Shown piece by piece: positions 8,585 to 17,170 of a stretch of DNA of 64,000 bases (the first letter of the stretch is position 1; every line of letters starts with the position of its first letter). A program made the position numbers and the translations under genes. This DNA is from Streptacidiphilus rugosus AM-16. GTDB taxonomy: Bacteria; Actinomycetota; Actinomycetes; Streptomycetales; Streptomycetaceae. The notes under the pieces are model-generated. The model saw only the letters and a list, made by a program, of their open reading frames with translations. It had not been told where the DNA came from and made no database searches. The stretch is taken from NCBI RefSeq assembly GCF_000744655.1, contig NZ_JQMJ01000004.1:3782001-3846000 (forward strand), written 5' to 3'.

Positions 8585-10174
8585 GCGGCCGTCACCCGCC
8601 TCGGCTCCGACGGGACCGTGCTGCGCCCGCGCGAGCAGGCGCAGCACCCGGTCCGGATCCCTGGCCACCGCCGTGACCCGGTCGAAGAGCATCACCTGCC
8701 GCCCTTCGGGCTCGTACCTGGGCCACAGACCGGGATCGCCGATGCGGGCGAAGCGCGCCCAGCAGCAGGACATCACGTCGGCGAGCTCCTGCGGGGGCCT
8801 TGGCCCGGTGAACCTGTCCACCCCCTCGACGTCCAGGTTGTCGAAGACGAAGGGGAGTTCGAGCGAGTGGCAGGCGCCCAGGCGGCCCTCGTGCGCGGAC
8901 GAGGCCCAGTCGAAGCGGTAGCGCCAGACCGCTCCGCCGCAGGCGGCCTGCGCCTCGGCGAGCCGTCCGGTCGGGCCGCCGAAGAGCCGCTCGCCGATGA
9001 GCGCGGCGAGCAGGCCGGCCGCCGAGCCGTCAGGCCCGACCGAGCGGTAGGCGTCCAGAGCCGCACCGGGGTCGGCGTGGTCGGCCGCGAACAGCGCCGT
9101 CAGCGCCTCCTCGGGCAGGTCGCCGACCGGGTCGGGGCCGAGCACGGTGAACATCCGGCCCTCGTCCCTGTTGGTCCCGAGCAGCAGCGGCACCCGGCGG
9201 GCCGCGCCCGCCGCGATCGCGTCCAGGGGTGTGCGGGGCAACACCTCGCCGTCGACGTGCGGGACGAACGCGAGACCGACGCCGTCGCCCCTGGCCTGCC
9301 AGGCGCGGGTGACCGCCTCCTGCGCCCGGAGCAGGTCGGCGGCCGGACGGGTCAGCAGCTCGGCGGCGGCGTGCGGGGCGACGCCGAGCTCGTCGAGGAA
9401 CGCCCGGGTGACCTCGCCCGCCTGGTCGAGGTCGATGGTGCCCTCGCCGCTGCCGCTCTGGACGATCGCCTTGTGGAACAGCCCGGCCGACCCCGGCGAG
9501 GCCAGGTGGGCGACCACGCTGAACGCTCCGGCCGACTGCCCGAAGAGGGTGACATTGCCGGGATCGCCGCCGAAGGCCGCGATCTCGTCACGGACCCAGG
9601 TCAGTGCGGCCCGCTGGTCGAGCAGACCCACGTTGCCCGAGGAGGCGTACCTCCCTCCCAGGACCTCGGCCAGGTGCAGGAAGCCGAGCGCGCCCAGCCG
9701 GTGGTTGAGGGTGACCACGACCACGTCGTGGCGCTCGGCGAGGCGCCCGCCGTCGAAGACGGGGTCGCTCCCCGCGCCGGTCAGGAAGCCGCCGCCGTGG
9801 ATCCACACCAGGACCGGCCGCCGCCCCGAACCGCTCTGCGGGGTCCAGAGGTTGAGCGTCAGGCAGGACGCCTCGTCGTGGGCGGACGGGGCGCGCCCGA
9901 ACATCTGCTCAAGCACCGCGTCGTGGTTCTGTGGCGCGGTCGGACCGTAGGACCGCGCGTCCCTGGTCCCCGGCCAGGGGCTCACCCGAGCGGGCGGCAG
10001 AAAGCGGAGCTTTCCGACCGGCGGCGCGGCGTAGGGGATGCCGAGGAAGGCCTCGGCGCGCCCGTCGTGCTCGCCGCGGACGCGGCCGGACGAGGTGGGG
10101 ACGACGACCGGCGGACGGGCGGGCGCGGGACGGTGCGGCGGGCCGCTCCAGGGCCTCGGGTGCGGCACCGGCAT
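8201..10174 (-). CDS. type B carboxylesterase with an abnormal C-terminal read-through
   Basis: A carboxylesterase/cholinesterase-family alpha/beta hydrolase. Visible features: oxyanion HGGGF (126-130), nucleophile in GQSAG (Ser214), Glu338 in TNRDEGR and the charge-relay His436 in ACHSLELPFVF. Homology ends near residue 520. The frame then stays open for about 130 low-complexity residues that are antisense to the PAP2 gene, stopping only at 8201. A normal stop near 8590 was probably lost by mutation or frameshift, so the true product end is uncertain. The start ATG has GAAGGAGG. It is the second gene after the MFS transporter, probably one operon. Confidence 0.85.
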   Translation of the reverse strand: MPVPHPRPWSGPPHRPAPARPPVVVPTSSGRVRGEHDGRAEAFLGIPYAAPPVGKLRFLPPARVSPWPGTRDARSYGPTAPQNHDAVLEQMFGRAPSAHDEASCLTLNLWTPQSGSGRRPVLVWIHGGGFLTGAGSDPVFDGGRLAERHDVVVVTLNHRLGALGFLHLAEVLGGRYASSGNVGLLDQRAALTWVRDEIAAFGGDPGNVTLFGQSAGAFSVVAHLASPGSAGLFHKAIVQSGSGEGTIDLDQAGEVTRAFLDELGVAPHAAAELLTRPAADLLRAQEAVTRAWQARGDGVGLAFVPHVDGEVLPRTPLDAIAAGAARRVPLLLGTNRDEGRMFTVLGPDPVGDLPEEALTALFAADHADPGAALDAYRSVGPDGSAAGLLAALIGERLFGGPTGRLAEAQAACGGAVWRYRFDWASSAHEGRLGACHSLELPFVFDNLDVEGVDRFTGPRPPQELADVMSCCWARFARIGDPGLWPRYEPEGRQVMLFDRVTAVARDPDRVLRLLARAQHGPVGAEAGDGRSVTAGAPGLTGEQRGEGAPQEQGRGRPRERSGDGVAEPVGVQPGAAPHHGQHEQAAEQPPPATAGGRHEQCADQHDQQRGAERVAGGEGAVVDQNQRMDRALPVDGALEHLHHDHAPAEVGRDEEEQ

Positions 10175-10241
10175 GGGCTTGCCTCCTTCGGGGCTCGGTG
10201 GTGGCGCGCGGCGGGGCGGACCGGCCGCCGCGCGGGGGGCG

Positions 10242-11546
10242 TCAGCGGACGGTGCGGATCGGGGCGATGGCGAGGCCGCCCAGGACGGAGAGGACGCCGC
10301 CGACCACGAACAGGCCGTTGTAGCCGCCGAGATGGGCGATGACCTGGGAGGCGACGAAGGGCGCGACGATCTGCGGCCCGGCGCCGGCGATGTTCAGCAC
10401 GCCCATGTCCCTGGCCGTGTCCTCGGAGCTGGGCAGGACGAGGGTGACCAGCGCGGTGTCGACGGCCACGAAGCAGCCGAAGGCGAGGCCGTTGAGGGCG
10501 CTGAAGACCAGCATCCCGGTCCAGGTCGGGCTGACCACCGGCACCACCATGACCAGCCCGGACAGCGTGGCGGACGCGCCGACGAACAGCTTGCGCCGGT
10601 TCCAGCGGTCCGACAGCACCCCGCCGACCAGGGTGGAGACGATCATCGCCGCCATCGACACCGGGGTGAGGACCGCGATGGCGGCGGCCGGGGTCAGGCC
10701 TGCGGGGAGCCTGACGTGGTCGGAGAGGATGTAGAGCTGGTAGCCCATGACCGAGAAGTAGCCGAGGACCAGCAGCGCCCGGCCTATGAAGGCCCAGCGG
10801 AAGTCGTGGTTCGCCAACGCCTGCAGGAAGGTGGCGAACTGACGCCGCAGAGGCACGGACGGCTTCGGAGCCCGGCGGGGCTCGCGCCCCAGGGTGGTGA
10901 GCAGCAGGCCGGCCACGGCGACGATCGCGCCGAGCACCAGGTATCCGGTGCGGGGCGCGCCCGCGGTCGCGGACGCCACCAGGACGCCGACCGTTCCGCC
11001 GACCGGCAGGCCGAGGCCGACCAGTGCGGAGGCGGTGCCGCGCCGCTCGGCGGGGATGCGGTCGGGGACGACCGCGGTGGTGGCGGCCTGGTAGACGCTC
11101 ATCGTGGCCTGGCCCAGGCACCAGCCGATGCCCGCCATCAGCACGGTGTCGACGCTCCCCAGGAACGCCATCGCCGCCAGGGAGGCCAGGGCCCCGCCGA
11201 CGATCCACGGTCCCCGCCGTCCGGTGCGGTCGGACAGGGCACCCGCGACCGGGTTGAGCACGGTGGCGAACAGGGCGCTGACCCCGCCGACGAGGCCGAG
11301 GACCGCCACCTTGTGCGCGGGGTCCAGGTGGGCGATCTGGGTCGGCAGCAGGACGCTGCCGACGCCGAGGTAGAGGGCGAACATCGAGGTGTTGGCGAGG
11401 GACAGCAGGGCCATCAGGCCGCCCTGCCGGTCCTGCCCGGCGCGGGAGCCCCGGGCGGCCTCGCCGGTCCCGGTTCCCGCCCGGTCGGTGCTCGCTCCGT
11501 CGCTTCTCGGGCTGTCGTCGATGGTCTGGCTGGGCTGGTCGGACAT
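10242..11546 (-). CDS. MFS transporter
   Basis: A 434-residue major facilitator with about 12 membrane segments. The conserved loop 2-3 motif reads GALSDRTGRRGPW and its counterpart in the second half reads GGVLSDRWNRRKLF. The N-terminus has about 45 polar residues before the first segment. The gene is divergent from the lacI-type gene and upstream of the carboxylesterase in the same direction, which suggests exchange of an ester substrate or its product. Substrate class cannot be read from sequence. Confidence 0.88.
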   Translation of the reverse strand: MSDQPSQTIDDSPRSDGASTDRAGTGTGEAARGSRAGQDRQGGLMALLSLANTSMFALYLGVGSVLLPTQIAHLDPAHKVAVLGLVGGVSALFATVLNPVAGALSDRTGRRGPWIVGGALASLAAMAFLGSVDTVLMAGIGWCLGQATMSVYQAATTAVVPDRIPAERRGTASALVGLGLPVGGTVGVLVASATAGAPRTGYLVLGAIVAVAGLLLTTLGREPRRAPKPSVPLRRQFATFLQALANHDFRWAFIGRALLVLGYFSVMGYQLYILSDHVRLPAGLTPAAAIAVLTPVSMAAMIVSTLVGGVLSDRWNRRKLFVGASATLSGLVMVVPVVSPTWTGMLVFSALNGLAFGCFVAVDTALVTLVLPSSEDTARDMGVLNIAGAGPQIVAPFVASQVIAHLGGYNGLFVVGGVLSVLGGLAIAPIRTVR

Positions 11547-11723
11547 GGTCGGCTCCGGTGCAGAGGCCCGTCGGGAGGGTGCGCCGAACGGGCGGGCGGT
11601 TCACGCGGGTGGAGTGGAGGGGACGCGGCACTCGGTCCGCAGACGCGGGAGTCAGGGGGAAGGGTCGTCCCTGACCTGGCGCGGGCGTCGGCCGCGTCGG
11701 GGCTGCGATGATCGGCAGCGGCG

Positions 11724-11740
11724 TGATAACACGTGTAAAC
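11724..11740. promoter_or_regulatory. operator C of the CACGTG regulon (lacI/MFS divergent promoter)
   Basis: TGATAACACGTGTAAAC, centred on CACGTG at 11730-11735. It is 72 bp upstream of the lacI-type start and 178 bp upstream of the MFS start, which fits autoregulation and control of the divergent operon. LacI-family operators are typically palindromes with a central CG, as here. Confidence 0.7.
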
Positions 11741-11811
11741 TTGCTTCCGACCTGTATACACCCGTCGGACTGGCTGCACCAGACCTGACGACCTGGAATG
11801 ATGCAAACGCC

Positions 11812-12822
11812 ATGGCATTCAGCAAGGGGCCGCACGCCGGCCAGATCACCAGCACCGACGTCGCCCGCGCGGCGGGCGTCTCCCGCGCCACCGTGTCCTT
11901 CGTGCTCAACGGCACGCCGACCGCCCGGATCAGCGAGGAGACCCGCACCCGGGTGCTCGCCGCCGCGGACGAGCTGGGCTACGTGCCGCACGCCGCCGCC
12001 AGGTCCCTGCGGGCCGGACGCACCGACCTGATCGTGCTGCCCGCCGCGGTGTCGGCCGCCGGGCGGCTGTTCAGCGACTGGGTCGACGAGATGGAGACCG
12101 CGCTCGGCGAGCGCGGCTACACGGTGGTGCTCCACGGGAACCGCTCCCCCGACCCGGTGACGGCCGCCCGCGCCTGGGCGCAGCTGCGGCCGGCCGCCGT
12201 CCTGGCCATGGCCCCGACGGGACTGACCGCCGAGGCGGTCCAGGTGCTGGCCCAGGCGGGCACGACGGCCGTGCTCACCATCGCGCCCGAGCCGGTGCCG
12301 GGCGTCCTGACGCTGCTCGGCGACCAGACCGACATCGGCAGGATCGCGGCAGAACACCTGATCGCCCGGGGGCGTCGCCGGATCGGCGTGCTGATGCCGA
12401 CCGAGCGCGGTCTCTCCGCCTTCGCGGAGCCCCGGCTGGCAGGGGTCCGGCAGGTCGCCGCGGAGCACGGAGCGGCGGTGACCCCGCTGCCGATGCCCTA
12501 CGGCGGCGACGCGGCCGCCGCGCTGGCGGTGCTCTGCCGCGAACTCGGCCTGGACGCGGTGTTCGGCTACAACGACGAGTACGCGGCACTGTTGTGCGCG
12601 GCGCTCAGCGACCACGGGGTCGACGTGCCCGGCCGGATCGCGGTGGTCGGCGCGGACGACCTGCTGCTGGCCCAGATCGTGCGCCCGCAGCTGACCTCGG
12701 TGCGGTACCGGCTCCCCGGCGCCGACGTGATCGCCGAGGCCGTGGCCGGCCTGATCAACCACGGCACCGCCGAACCACTCCCCCCTCTGTGGTTCGAGCT
12801 GGTGCCGCGGCAGTCCTCCTGA
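11812..12822 (+). CDS. LacI-family transcriptional regulator
   Basis: A 336-residue regulator. The N-terminal helix-turn-helix and hinge are clear: ITSTDVARAAGVSRATVSFVLNG (about 12-34) and VPHAAARSLRAGRTDLI. The rest is a periplasmic-binding-like sensor domain ending in VVGADDLLLAQIVRPQLTSVR. Such proteins bind palindromic operators and usually release DNA on binding a small ligand. A CACGTG palindrome lies in its own promoter, and at least four further copies lie in the surrounding 17 kb. The ligand is unknown; the neighbours suggest an ester, phosphoester or aromatic compound. Confidence 0.92.
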   Translation: MAFSKGPHAGQITSTDVARAAGVSRATVSFVLNGTPTARISEETRTRVLAAADELGYVPHAAARSLRAGRTDLIVLPAAVSAAGRLFSDWVDEMETALGERGYTVVLHGNRSPDPVTAARAWAQLRPAAVLAMAPTGLTAEAVQVLAQAGTTAVLTIAPEPVPGVLTLLGDQTDIGRIAAEHLIARGRRRIGVLMPTERGLSAFAEPRLAGVRQVAAEHGAAVTPLPMPYGGDAAAALAVLCRELGLDAVFGYNDEYAALLCAALSDHGVDVPGRIAVVGADDLLLAQIVRPQLTSVRYRLPGADVIAEAVAGLINHGTAEPLPPLWFELVPRQSS

Positions 12823-12840
12823 GCCGGAGTCCGCCGGCTC
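12821..12840 (+). terminator. short hairpin at the end of the lacI-type gene
   Basis: GAGCCGG (12821-12827) pairs with CCGGCTC (12834-12840), beginning within the stop codon. A weak but perfect 7-bp stem with a 6-nt loop. Confidence 0.4.
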
Positions 12841-12872
12841 AGACGGGGCGCCGCTCCGCGACCCGTGCCGGG

Positions 12873-14273
12873 TCAGCGGGCGTCGAAGACGTCCGGCCCG
12901 AACGGCAGCAGGCCCGCCTGGGCGGCGAAGCCCAGGTGCCCGCGACCGTCCGCGCCGCCGACCCACAGTCCGAGCAGGTCCTCGTAACTGCGAAGCGCCG
13001 AGTAATGGTTGTAGCTCCCGGCGGTGTCCACCGTGCCGGGCTTGATGTAACGCTTGTTGAACAGCACCGCACCGGTCCGGCCGCCGCCCGGCGCGGTGTC
13101 GCTCGTCGCCTGGAAGGTGCTGTCGCCGGGAGCGACCACATTGGGGCCGGGCGGCTCGTCGCAGCAGGCCGCGGCGTAGTCGGGGTCGGCGGGGTCGGCG
13201 TCGGCCTCGTCGAAGGTGAGCACCACGAGGGTGTCGCCCTTCTGGTAGGCGGGCGAGCCCAGGATCATCGGCATCCAGTGCCTGAGCCAGAGGTCGGCTG
13301 CGGCCAGCCCTCCGGTGTGGCCGCCCTCGGCGTTGACGCCGGCACAGGTGGCGTCGTGGCCGTCGTCGCACAGGTTGGGCGTGAGGAAGCCGAAGCGCGG
13401 GGTGTGCGCGGGGTCGGCGAGGTCCTGGACGAGGCGGCCTGCGGGGTCGGGGGTGCCGTCCGCGCGCAGTCCGCCCAGAGGGACGACGTTGGCCCGGCAC
13501 TCGGCGGTCTTGTCGATGACGGAGTGGAAGTACATGAACGGGTTGTGCCGGGTGGCGTACTGGTCGGTCGCGGTGGCGACCTCCGCCCCGTCCGTGCCGC
13601 CGAGCGCCGGATGGGCACAGGAGGTGCCGCCGTCACGGGAGGGGTCGTTCCCCATGTCCTCGGCGTACTCGCGCCAGGCCGCCCGATGGGTGACGGGGTT
13701 GGGCGGGAAGACGCCGTCGAGCTGGTCGGCGATGGTGGGCGCGCCGTGGGTTCCGGCGGCCGGGTTCGGCGCGGGGTAGACGCAGCCGTTGCCGTCGACC
13801 TGGCCGGGGTCGGCGGTCGGATTCGGGTCGTCGGTACCGGGGGTGACGTCCACGTAGTGGAACGTGCGGGTGGCGAAGTCGGCGCAATCCGCCTTGGTGA
13901 GCATCGTGGGCGCCTGGCCGGAGACCTGGGCGATGTAGTTGTCCAGGCTGAAGTGCCCGGTGGCGTAGTACCCGGGGATCAGCTCGCCCTGGGCGCGCAG
14001 GGCGGTGTTGAGGTAGACCGCCGGGGACTGCGCGCCGAAGGTGGTGTCGTAGCCCTCGTTCTCCAGGTCGATGACCAGGATGTGGTTGATCAGACCGGGG
14101 GGCAGGAATGCCCGGCCGCTCGCGGCGGGGTCGGCGGGGCGGCGCGCCGGAGCGGTGGCCCCGGCCGCGTTCGTCGCGAGGCCGACACTGATCAGGACCA
14201 GCGCGGCGGCGCCGGCGTAGAGGCGGGGGCGGCGCGAGACGGGGCGTGCGAAGGGACGTGGCAGCGTGGGCAA
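12873..14273 (-). CDS. secreted phosphoesterase (acid phosphatase/phospholipase C superfamily)
   Basis: A 466-residue secreted protein with an N-terminal signal (RPRLYAGAAALVLISVGLA, cleavage near AAGATA). The core follows the phosphoesterase family that includes phospholipase C and AcpA-type acid phosphatases: ILVIDLENEGYDTTFG near the start, ATGHFSLDNYIAQVSGQAPT, then LVVLTFDEADAD and SYNHYSALRSYEDLLGL. The Asp/Glu/His residues in these blocks are the expected metal ligands. It would hydrolyse phosphate esters outside the cell. Two CACGTG-type sites lie directly upstream, linking it to the LacI-type regulon. Confidence 0.85.
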   Translation of the reverse strand: MPTLPRPFARPVSRRPRLYAGAAALVLISVGLATNAAGATAPARRPADPAASGRAFLPPGLINHILVIDLENEGYDTTFGAQSPAVYLNTALRAQGELIPGYYATGHFSLDNYIAQVSGQAPTMLTKADCADFATRTFHYVDVTPGTDDPNPTADPGQVDGNGCVYPAPNPAAGTHGAPTIADQLDGVFPPNPVTHRAAWREYAEDMGNDPSRDGGTSCAHPALGGTDGAEVATATDQYATRHNPFMYFHSVIDKTAECRANVVPLGGLRADGTPDPAGRLVQDLADPAHTPRFGFLTPNLCDDGHDATCAGVNAEGGHTGGLAAADLWLRHWMPMILGSPAYQKGDTLVVLTFDEADADPADPDYAAACCDEPPGPNVVAPGDSTFQATSDTAPGGGRTGAVLFNKRYIKPGTVDTAGSYNHYSALRSYEDLLGLWVGGADGRGHLGFAAQAGLLPFGPDVFDAR

Positions 14274-14325
14274 CGTCGTCTCCCTGCTGTGAGGGTGCGG
14301 GAAGAAGGGGATGGTGGTTCGCAGC

Positions 14326-14358
14326 TGGTTACTCGTGCCATCAGTGACACGTGTAAGT
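14326..14358. promoter_or_regulatory. tandem operators D and E of the CACGTG regulon
   Basis: Site D, TGGTTACTCGTGCCATCA (14326-14343), and site E, AGTGACACGTGTAAGT (14343-14358), lie 16 bp centre to centre, 53-85 bp upstream of the phosphoesterase start. Adjacent to E is the separate inverted repeat ATACC-AGTC-GGTAT (14361-14374), which could be a further regulator site. Position fits promoter repression. Confidence 0.6.
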
Positions 14359-14409
14359 AGATACCAGTCGGTATGCCGGACCGCCAGACCCCTGGCGCGA
14401 GAACTTCGG

Positions 14410-15261
14410 TCAGTGAACGGCCGGAGCGGCCGTGCGGGACAGTCCGGTCTGCTGCTCGACGTGCCGCAGCGCGGGCTCGGCCAGCAGTTCGTGCAGGTCG
14501 ACGAAGAGCCGCCGGGCCGCCACCGCGTTCCAGTCGGCCGGCAGGAGCTCGCTCGGCAGACCGGGGTCGAGATACGGCAGGCGGCGCCATTCCGTCAGCA
14601 GCGGGACGTACTCGCGGAACGCCTCGACCGGGTCCGGCTCCGGCTCCTGCCGCAGGTCCTCGGCCAACAGCCGGTAGGCATCCGTGAACTGGGCGTACTG
14701 GGCCTCGATGGCGGGGAAGTCCCACCACTCGGCCACCGCCGCGCGCAGCTCGGCGAAGCCCGCGTAGGCGGAGGTGAACAGGTGCACGTACGGGCTCAGC
14801 CCGTCGCGTTCCAGCGTGCTGCGCGCGTCCGGCAGCAGCCGCGCGGGCGCGAGCCAGACGCCGGGGGCGGCGTTGCCGAAGCCGAGCCAGGTCAGCCTGG
14901 CGCGCAGCTGGTGGCGCTGTGCGCGCTCGGACTCGGGCACGGAGAACACGGCGACCACCCAGCCGTCGGCCAGCGCCGCCGGCTCCAGCCTGTCGAAGAT
15001 GCGCCGGTCGCCCTCGTCGAACAGCGGCTCCATGGCCGCGGCGAGGCGGTAGCCGATGCCGATCCCCCGGCCCCGTTCCTGGACCAGCGTGCCGGACTTC
15101 TTCAGGCGCGAGGTGGCCGAGCGCACGGAGGAGCTGTCGACGTCGAGCTGGGCCATCAGCGCGATCAGGTCCGCGATGGAGATCCAGCCTCCGAGGCGCC
15201 GGACGAAGTCTCCGTAGATCGTCTGGATCAGGGAACTCGGCCGGGTCGCGGTCTCCGCCAT
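14410..15261 (-). CDS. PaaX-family transcriptional regulator
   Basis: A 283-residue protein with the PaaX layout: a winged helix near the N-terminus (SLIQTIYGDFVRRLGGWISI, SSVRSATSRLKKSGTLVQ), a central domain (GWVVAVFSVPESERAQRHQLRARL) and a C-terminal helical domain (WRRLPYLDPGLPSELLPADW). PaaX itself represses phenylacetate genes and is released by phenylacetyl-CoA. Here it is the last gene of the ligase-to-isomerase operon, so a CoA thioester of that pathway, such as salicylyl-CoA, is the likely ligand. AAGGAGGT lies before the ATG. Start and family are secure; the ligand is inference. Confidence 0.9.
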   Translation of the reverse strand: MAETATRPSSLIQTIYGDFVRRLGGWISIADLIALMAQLDVDSSSVRSATSRLKKSGTLVQERGRGIGIGYRLAAAMEPLFDEGDRRIFDRLEPAALADGWVVAVFSVPESERAQRHQLRARLTWLGFGNAAPGVWLAPARLLPDARSTLERDGLSPYVHLFTSAYAGFAELRAAVAEWWDFPAIEAQYAQFTDAYRLLAEDLRQEPEPDPVEAFREYVPLLTEWRRLPYLDPGLPSELLPADWNAVAARRLFVDLHELLAEPALRHVEQQTGLSRTAAPAVH

Positions 15262-15328
15262 CCTCGCCCTACCTCCTTGCGCGCCCGCCCGTGATCATAC
15301 CTGGGCGGACGTGCGGAGGCGGTCCCGG

Positions 15329-16108
15329 TCAGGGCTCGCGCAGCGGCGTCTCCGCGAAGGCTCCGGAGAGCAGGTGGCCCGCGCCCGGGGCCACGGCGGG
15401 CAGGCCCAGCCGGCGCAGCATCTGGTGCGCCGTGCAGACGGCGGCGGAGACCACCGGCTTGCCGAGCAGTTGCTCGGCCTCCCCGATCGCGGCCAGGGAG
15501 GGCATCTGCACGCAGGCCGACAGCACGACGGCGTCGGCGTCGGCGTGGTCGAGTCGGCGCGCGATGCCGGGCAGCGCGGCCGGGTCGTGGGCGGCGACGT
15601 CGAGGTTGCCGGGGATCTCCAGCGAGGTGTGGTCCAGCACCTCGACGCCCTCGTGGGTGAGGTAGTCCACGACGGTCGCGGTGAGCGGCTTCAGGTAGGG
15701 GGCGACCAGCACGATCTTCTTCGCCCCGAGGGTGTGGAGTCCGTCGACGAGCGCGCCGGCGCTGGTGACGACGGGCGCGGGGGCGTCGTTCTCCGCGGTG
15801 CGCAGGTGCAGCCGTTCCTGCGCGGTGCGGTGGTAGCCGATGCCCATGCTCATGATGGCGACCAGGCAGGCGTAGCCGAGGACGTCGACATGGGCGTCGG
15901 AGAGCTCGACGGCGCAGCGGTCGGAGTCCCCGTCCATCGCCTTGAGCTGTTCTGCGGTGACGTGGGTCATCCGCATCCGGCTGGAGTGGAAGGTGAAGCG
16001 CTCGGGCGCGATCGTCTCGCGGGCCCGCAGGATCGCGGGGACCTCGGTCTCCATGGTGACGTTGGAGCTGGGGACGATCTGGCCGATCCGGTAGGTGCGT
16101 GGGGCCAC
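15329..16108 (-). CDS. maleate cis-trans isomerase (Asp/Glu racemase superfamily)
   Basis: A 259-residue protein matching maleate isomerase / arylmalonate decarboxylase family proteins. Family signposts are IGQIVPSSNVTMETEVP at the N-terminus, the first cysteine in LGYACLVAIMSMG and the second in VVLSACVQMPS; these two cysteines form the active site. The enzyme turns maleate into fumarate. Directly upstream is an acylpyruvate hydrolase, which can split maleylpyruvate into maleate and pyruvate, so the pair completes the hydrolytic branch of gentisate catabolism into the TCA cycle. Confidence 0.88.
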   Translation of the reverse strand: MAPRTYRIGQIVPSSNVTMETEVPAILRARETIAPERFTFHSSRMRMTHVTAEQLKAMDGDSDRCAVELSDAHVDVLGYACLVAIMSMGIGYHRTAQERLHLRTAENDAPAPVVTSAGALVDGLHTLGAKKIVLVAPYLKPLTATVVDYLTHEGVEVLDHTSLEIPGNLDVAAHDPAALPGIARRLDHADADAVVLSACVQMPSLAAIGEAEQLLGKPVVSAAVCTAHQMLRRLGLPAVAPGAGHLLSGAFAETPLREP

Positions 16109-16188
16109 GGGCGGGTTCTCCTTGACAGAGGTCGGGGGGCGGCGGGCCGCGGGGCCGGGTCAGGGCCGGGATCCGGCCCCGCGGGGTC

Positions 16189-17112
16189 TCAGGGCCTGCG
16201 GGCGTCGACGACCGGGTTGGCGAGGGTGCCGATGCCGGCGATGGTGGCCTCGACCAGGTCGCCCGGCCGCAGGAACTGGGGCGGGACGAAGCCCGCGCCG
16301 ACGCCGGAGGGCGATCCGGTGGCGATGACGTCGCCGGGTTCGAGGGTGACGCCGGAGGAGATGTCGGCGATCAGGCGCGGGATGCGGAACAGCATGTGAC
16401 GGGTGTTGGAGTCCTGCTTGACCTCGCCGTTGACGGTCAGCCGCAGGTCCAGGTCGTGCGGGTCGGTGATCTCGTCGGCGGTGACGACGACCGGGCCGAA
16501 GGGGGCGTAGGAGTCCTGGCCCTTGGAGAAGAACCACTGGCCCGAGCGCCGTTGGTCGCGCGCGCTGATGTCGTTGACGATGCTGTAGCCGAAGACGTGG
16601 TCCCACGCCTCCTCCTCGCTGACCCGGACGGCCCGGCGACCGATCACGACGGCCAGCTCGCACTCCCAGTCCAGCTGCTCGGTGAGGCCGGCGTCGTGCA
16701 GGATCGGCTGCCCCGGTCCGGTGACGGCGGTGGCGGGCTTGGAGAACAGCACCGGGCGGTCGGGGACCTCGCGCCCGGTGTCCAGGGTGCGGTGCGACTC
16801 GGCGACGTGCTCCACGTAGTTGAGGCCGACTCCGACGATCTTTCCGGGCCGCAGCGGGGCCCGCAGCGTCACCGCGGCCAGGGCGTGGCCGTCGTCGAGC
16901 GACGCTCCCTCGGCCAGACGCTTCGCCAGCAGCCGTCCGGCCTCGTCCAGGGCGGGCTGCCCGGCCCGGATCAGCGTCAGGAGGTCGGCGGGCAGTTCGG
17001 CGCCGTCGGCCGTCGCGAGGGCGGTCAGGTCGATGATCCGGTCCTCGACCTGCGCACCGAGGCGGGCGGGCACGTCGGGGGCGGCGTTGAGGGTGTAGCT
17101 GACCAGTCGCAT
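16189..17112 (-). CDS. fumarylacetoacetate hydrolase-family protein (probable maleylpyruvate hydrolase)
   Basis: A 307-residue FAH-family enzyme. Conserved metal-site motifs are visible: VGVGLNYVEHVAES, DRPVLFSKPATAVTGPG, DWECELAVVIGRRA, VFGYSIVNDISARD and the ending GDVIATGSPSGVGAG. Members hydrolyse acylpyruvates or isomerise related compounds. The flanking gentisate dioxygenase and maleate isomerase make maleylpyruvate the most likely substrate, giving maleate and pyruvate without prior isomerisation. A 2-hydroxyhepta-2,4-diene-1,7-dioate isomerase-type activity cannot be excluded from sequence. Confidence 0.88.
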   Translation of the reverse strand: MRLVSYTLNAAPDVPARLGAQVEDRIIDLTALATADGAELPADLLTLIRAGQPALDEAGRLLAKRLAEGASLDDGHALAAVTLRAPLRPGKIVGVGLNYVEHVAESHRTLDTGREVPDRPVLFSKPATAVTGPGQPILHDAGLTEQLDWECELAVVIGRRAVRVSEEEAWDHVFGYSIVNDISARDQRRSGQWFFSKGQDSYAPFGPVVVTADEITDPHDLDLRLTVNGEVKQDSNTRHMLFRIPRLIADISSGVTLEPGDVIATGSPSGVGAGFVPPQFLRPGDLVEATIAGIGTLANPVVDARRP

Positions 17113-17170
17113 GGTCGTCTCCTTGCGGTCGTGCGGCGGGGATGTGCGAACGCGGGGCGGTGACGACCGG

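Noticed and set aside
9982-13500. A 1172-codon open frame on the minus strand
   Set aside because: It crosses the esterase, MFS, LacI and phosphoesterase genes out of frame, with no domain of its own.
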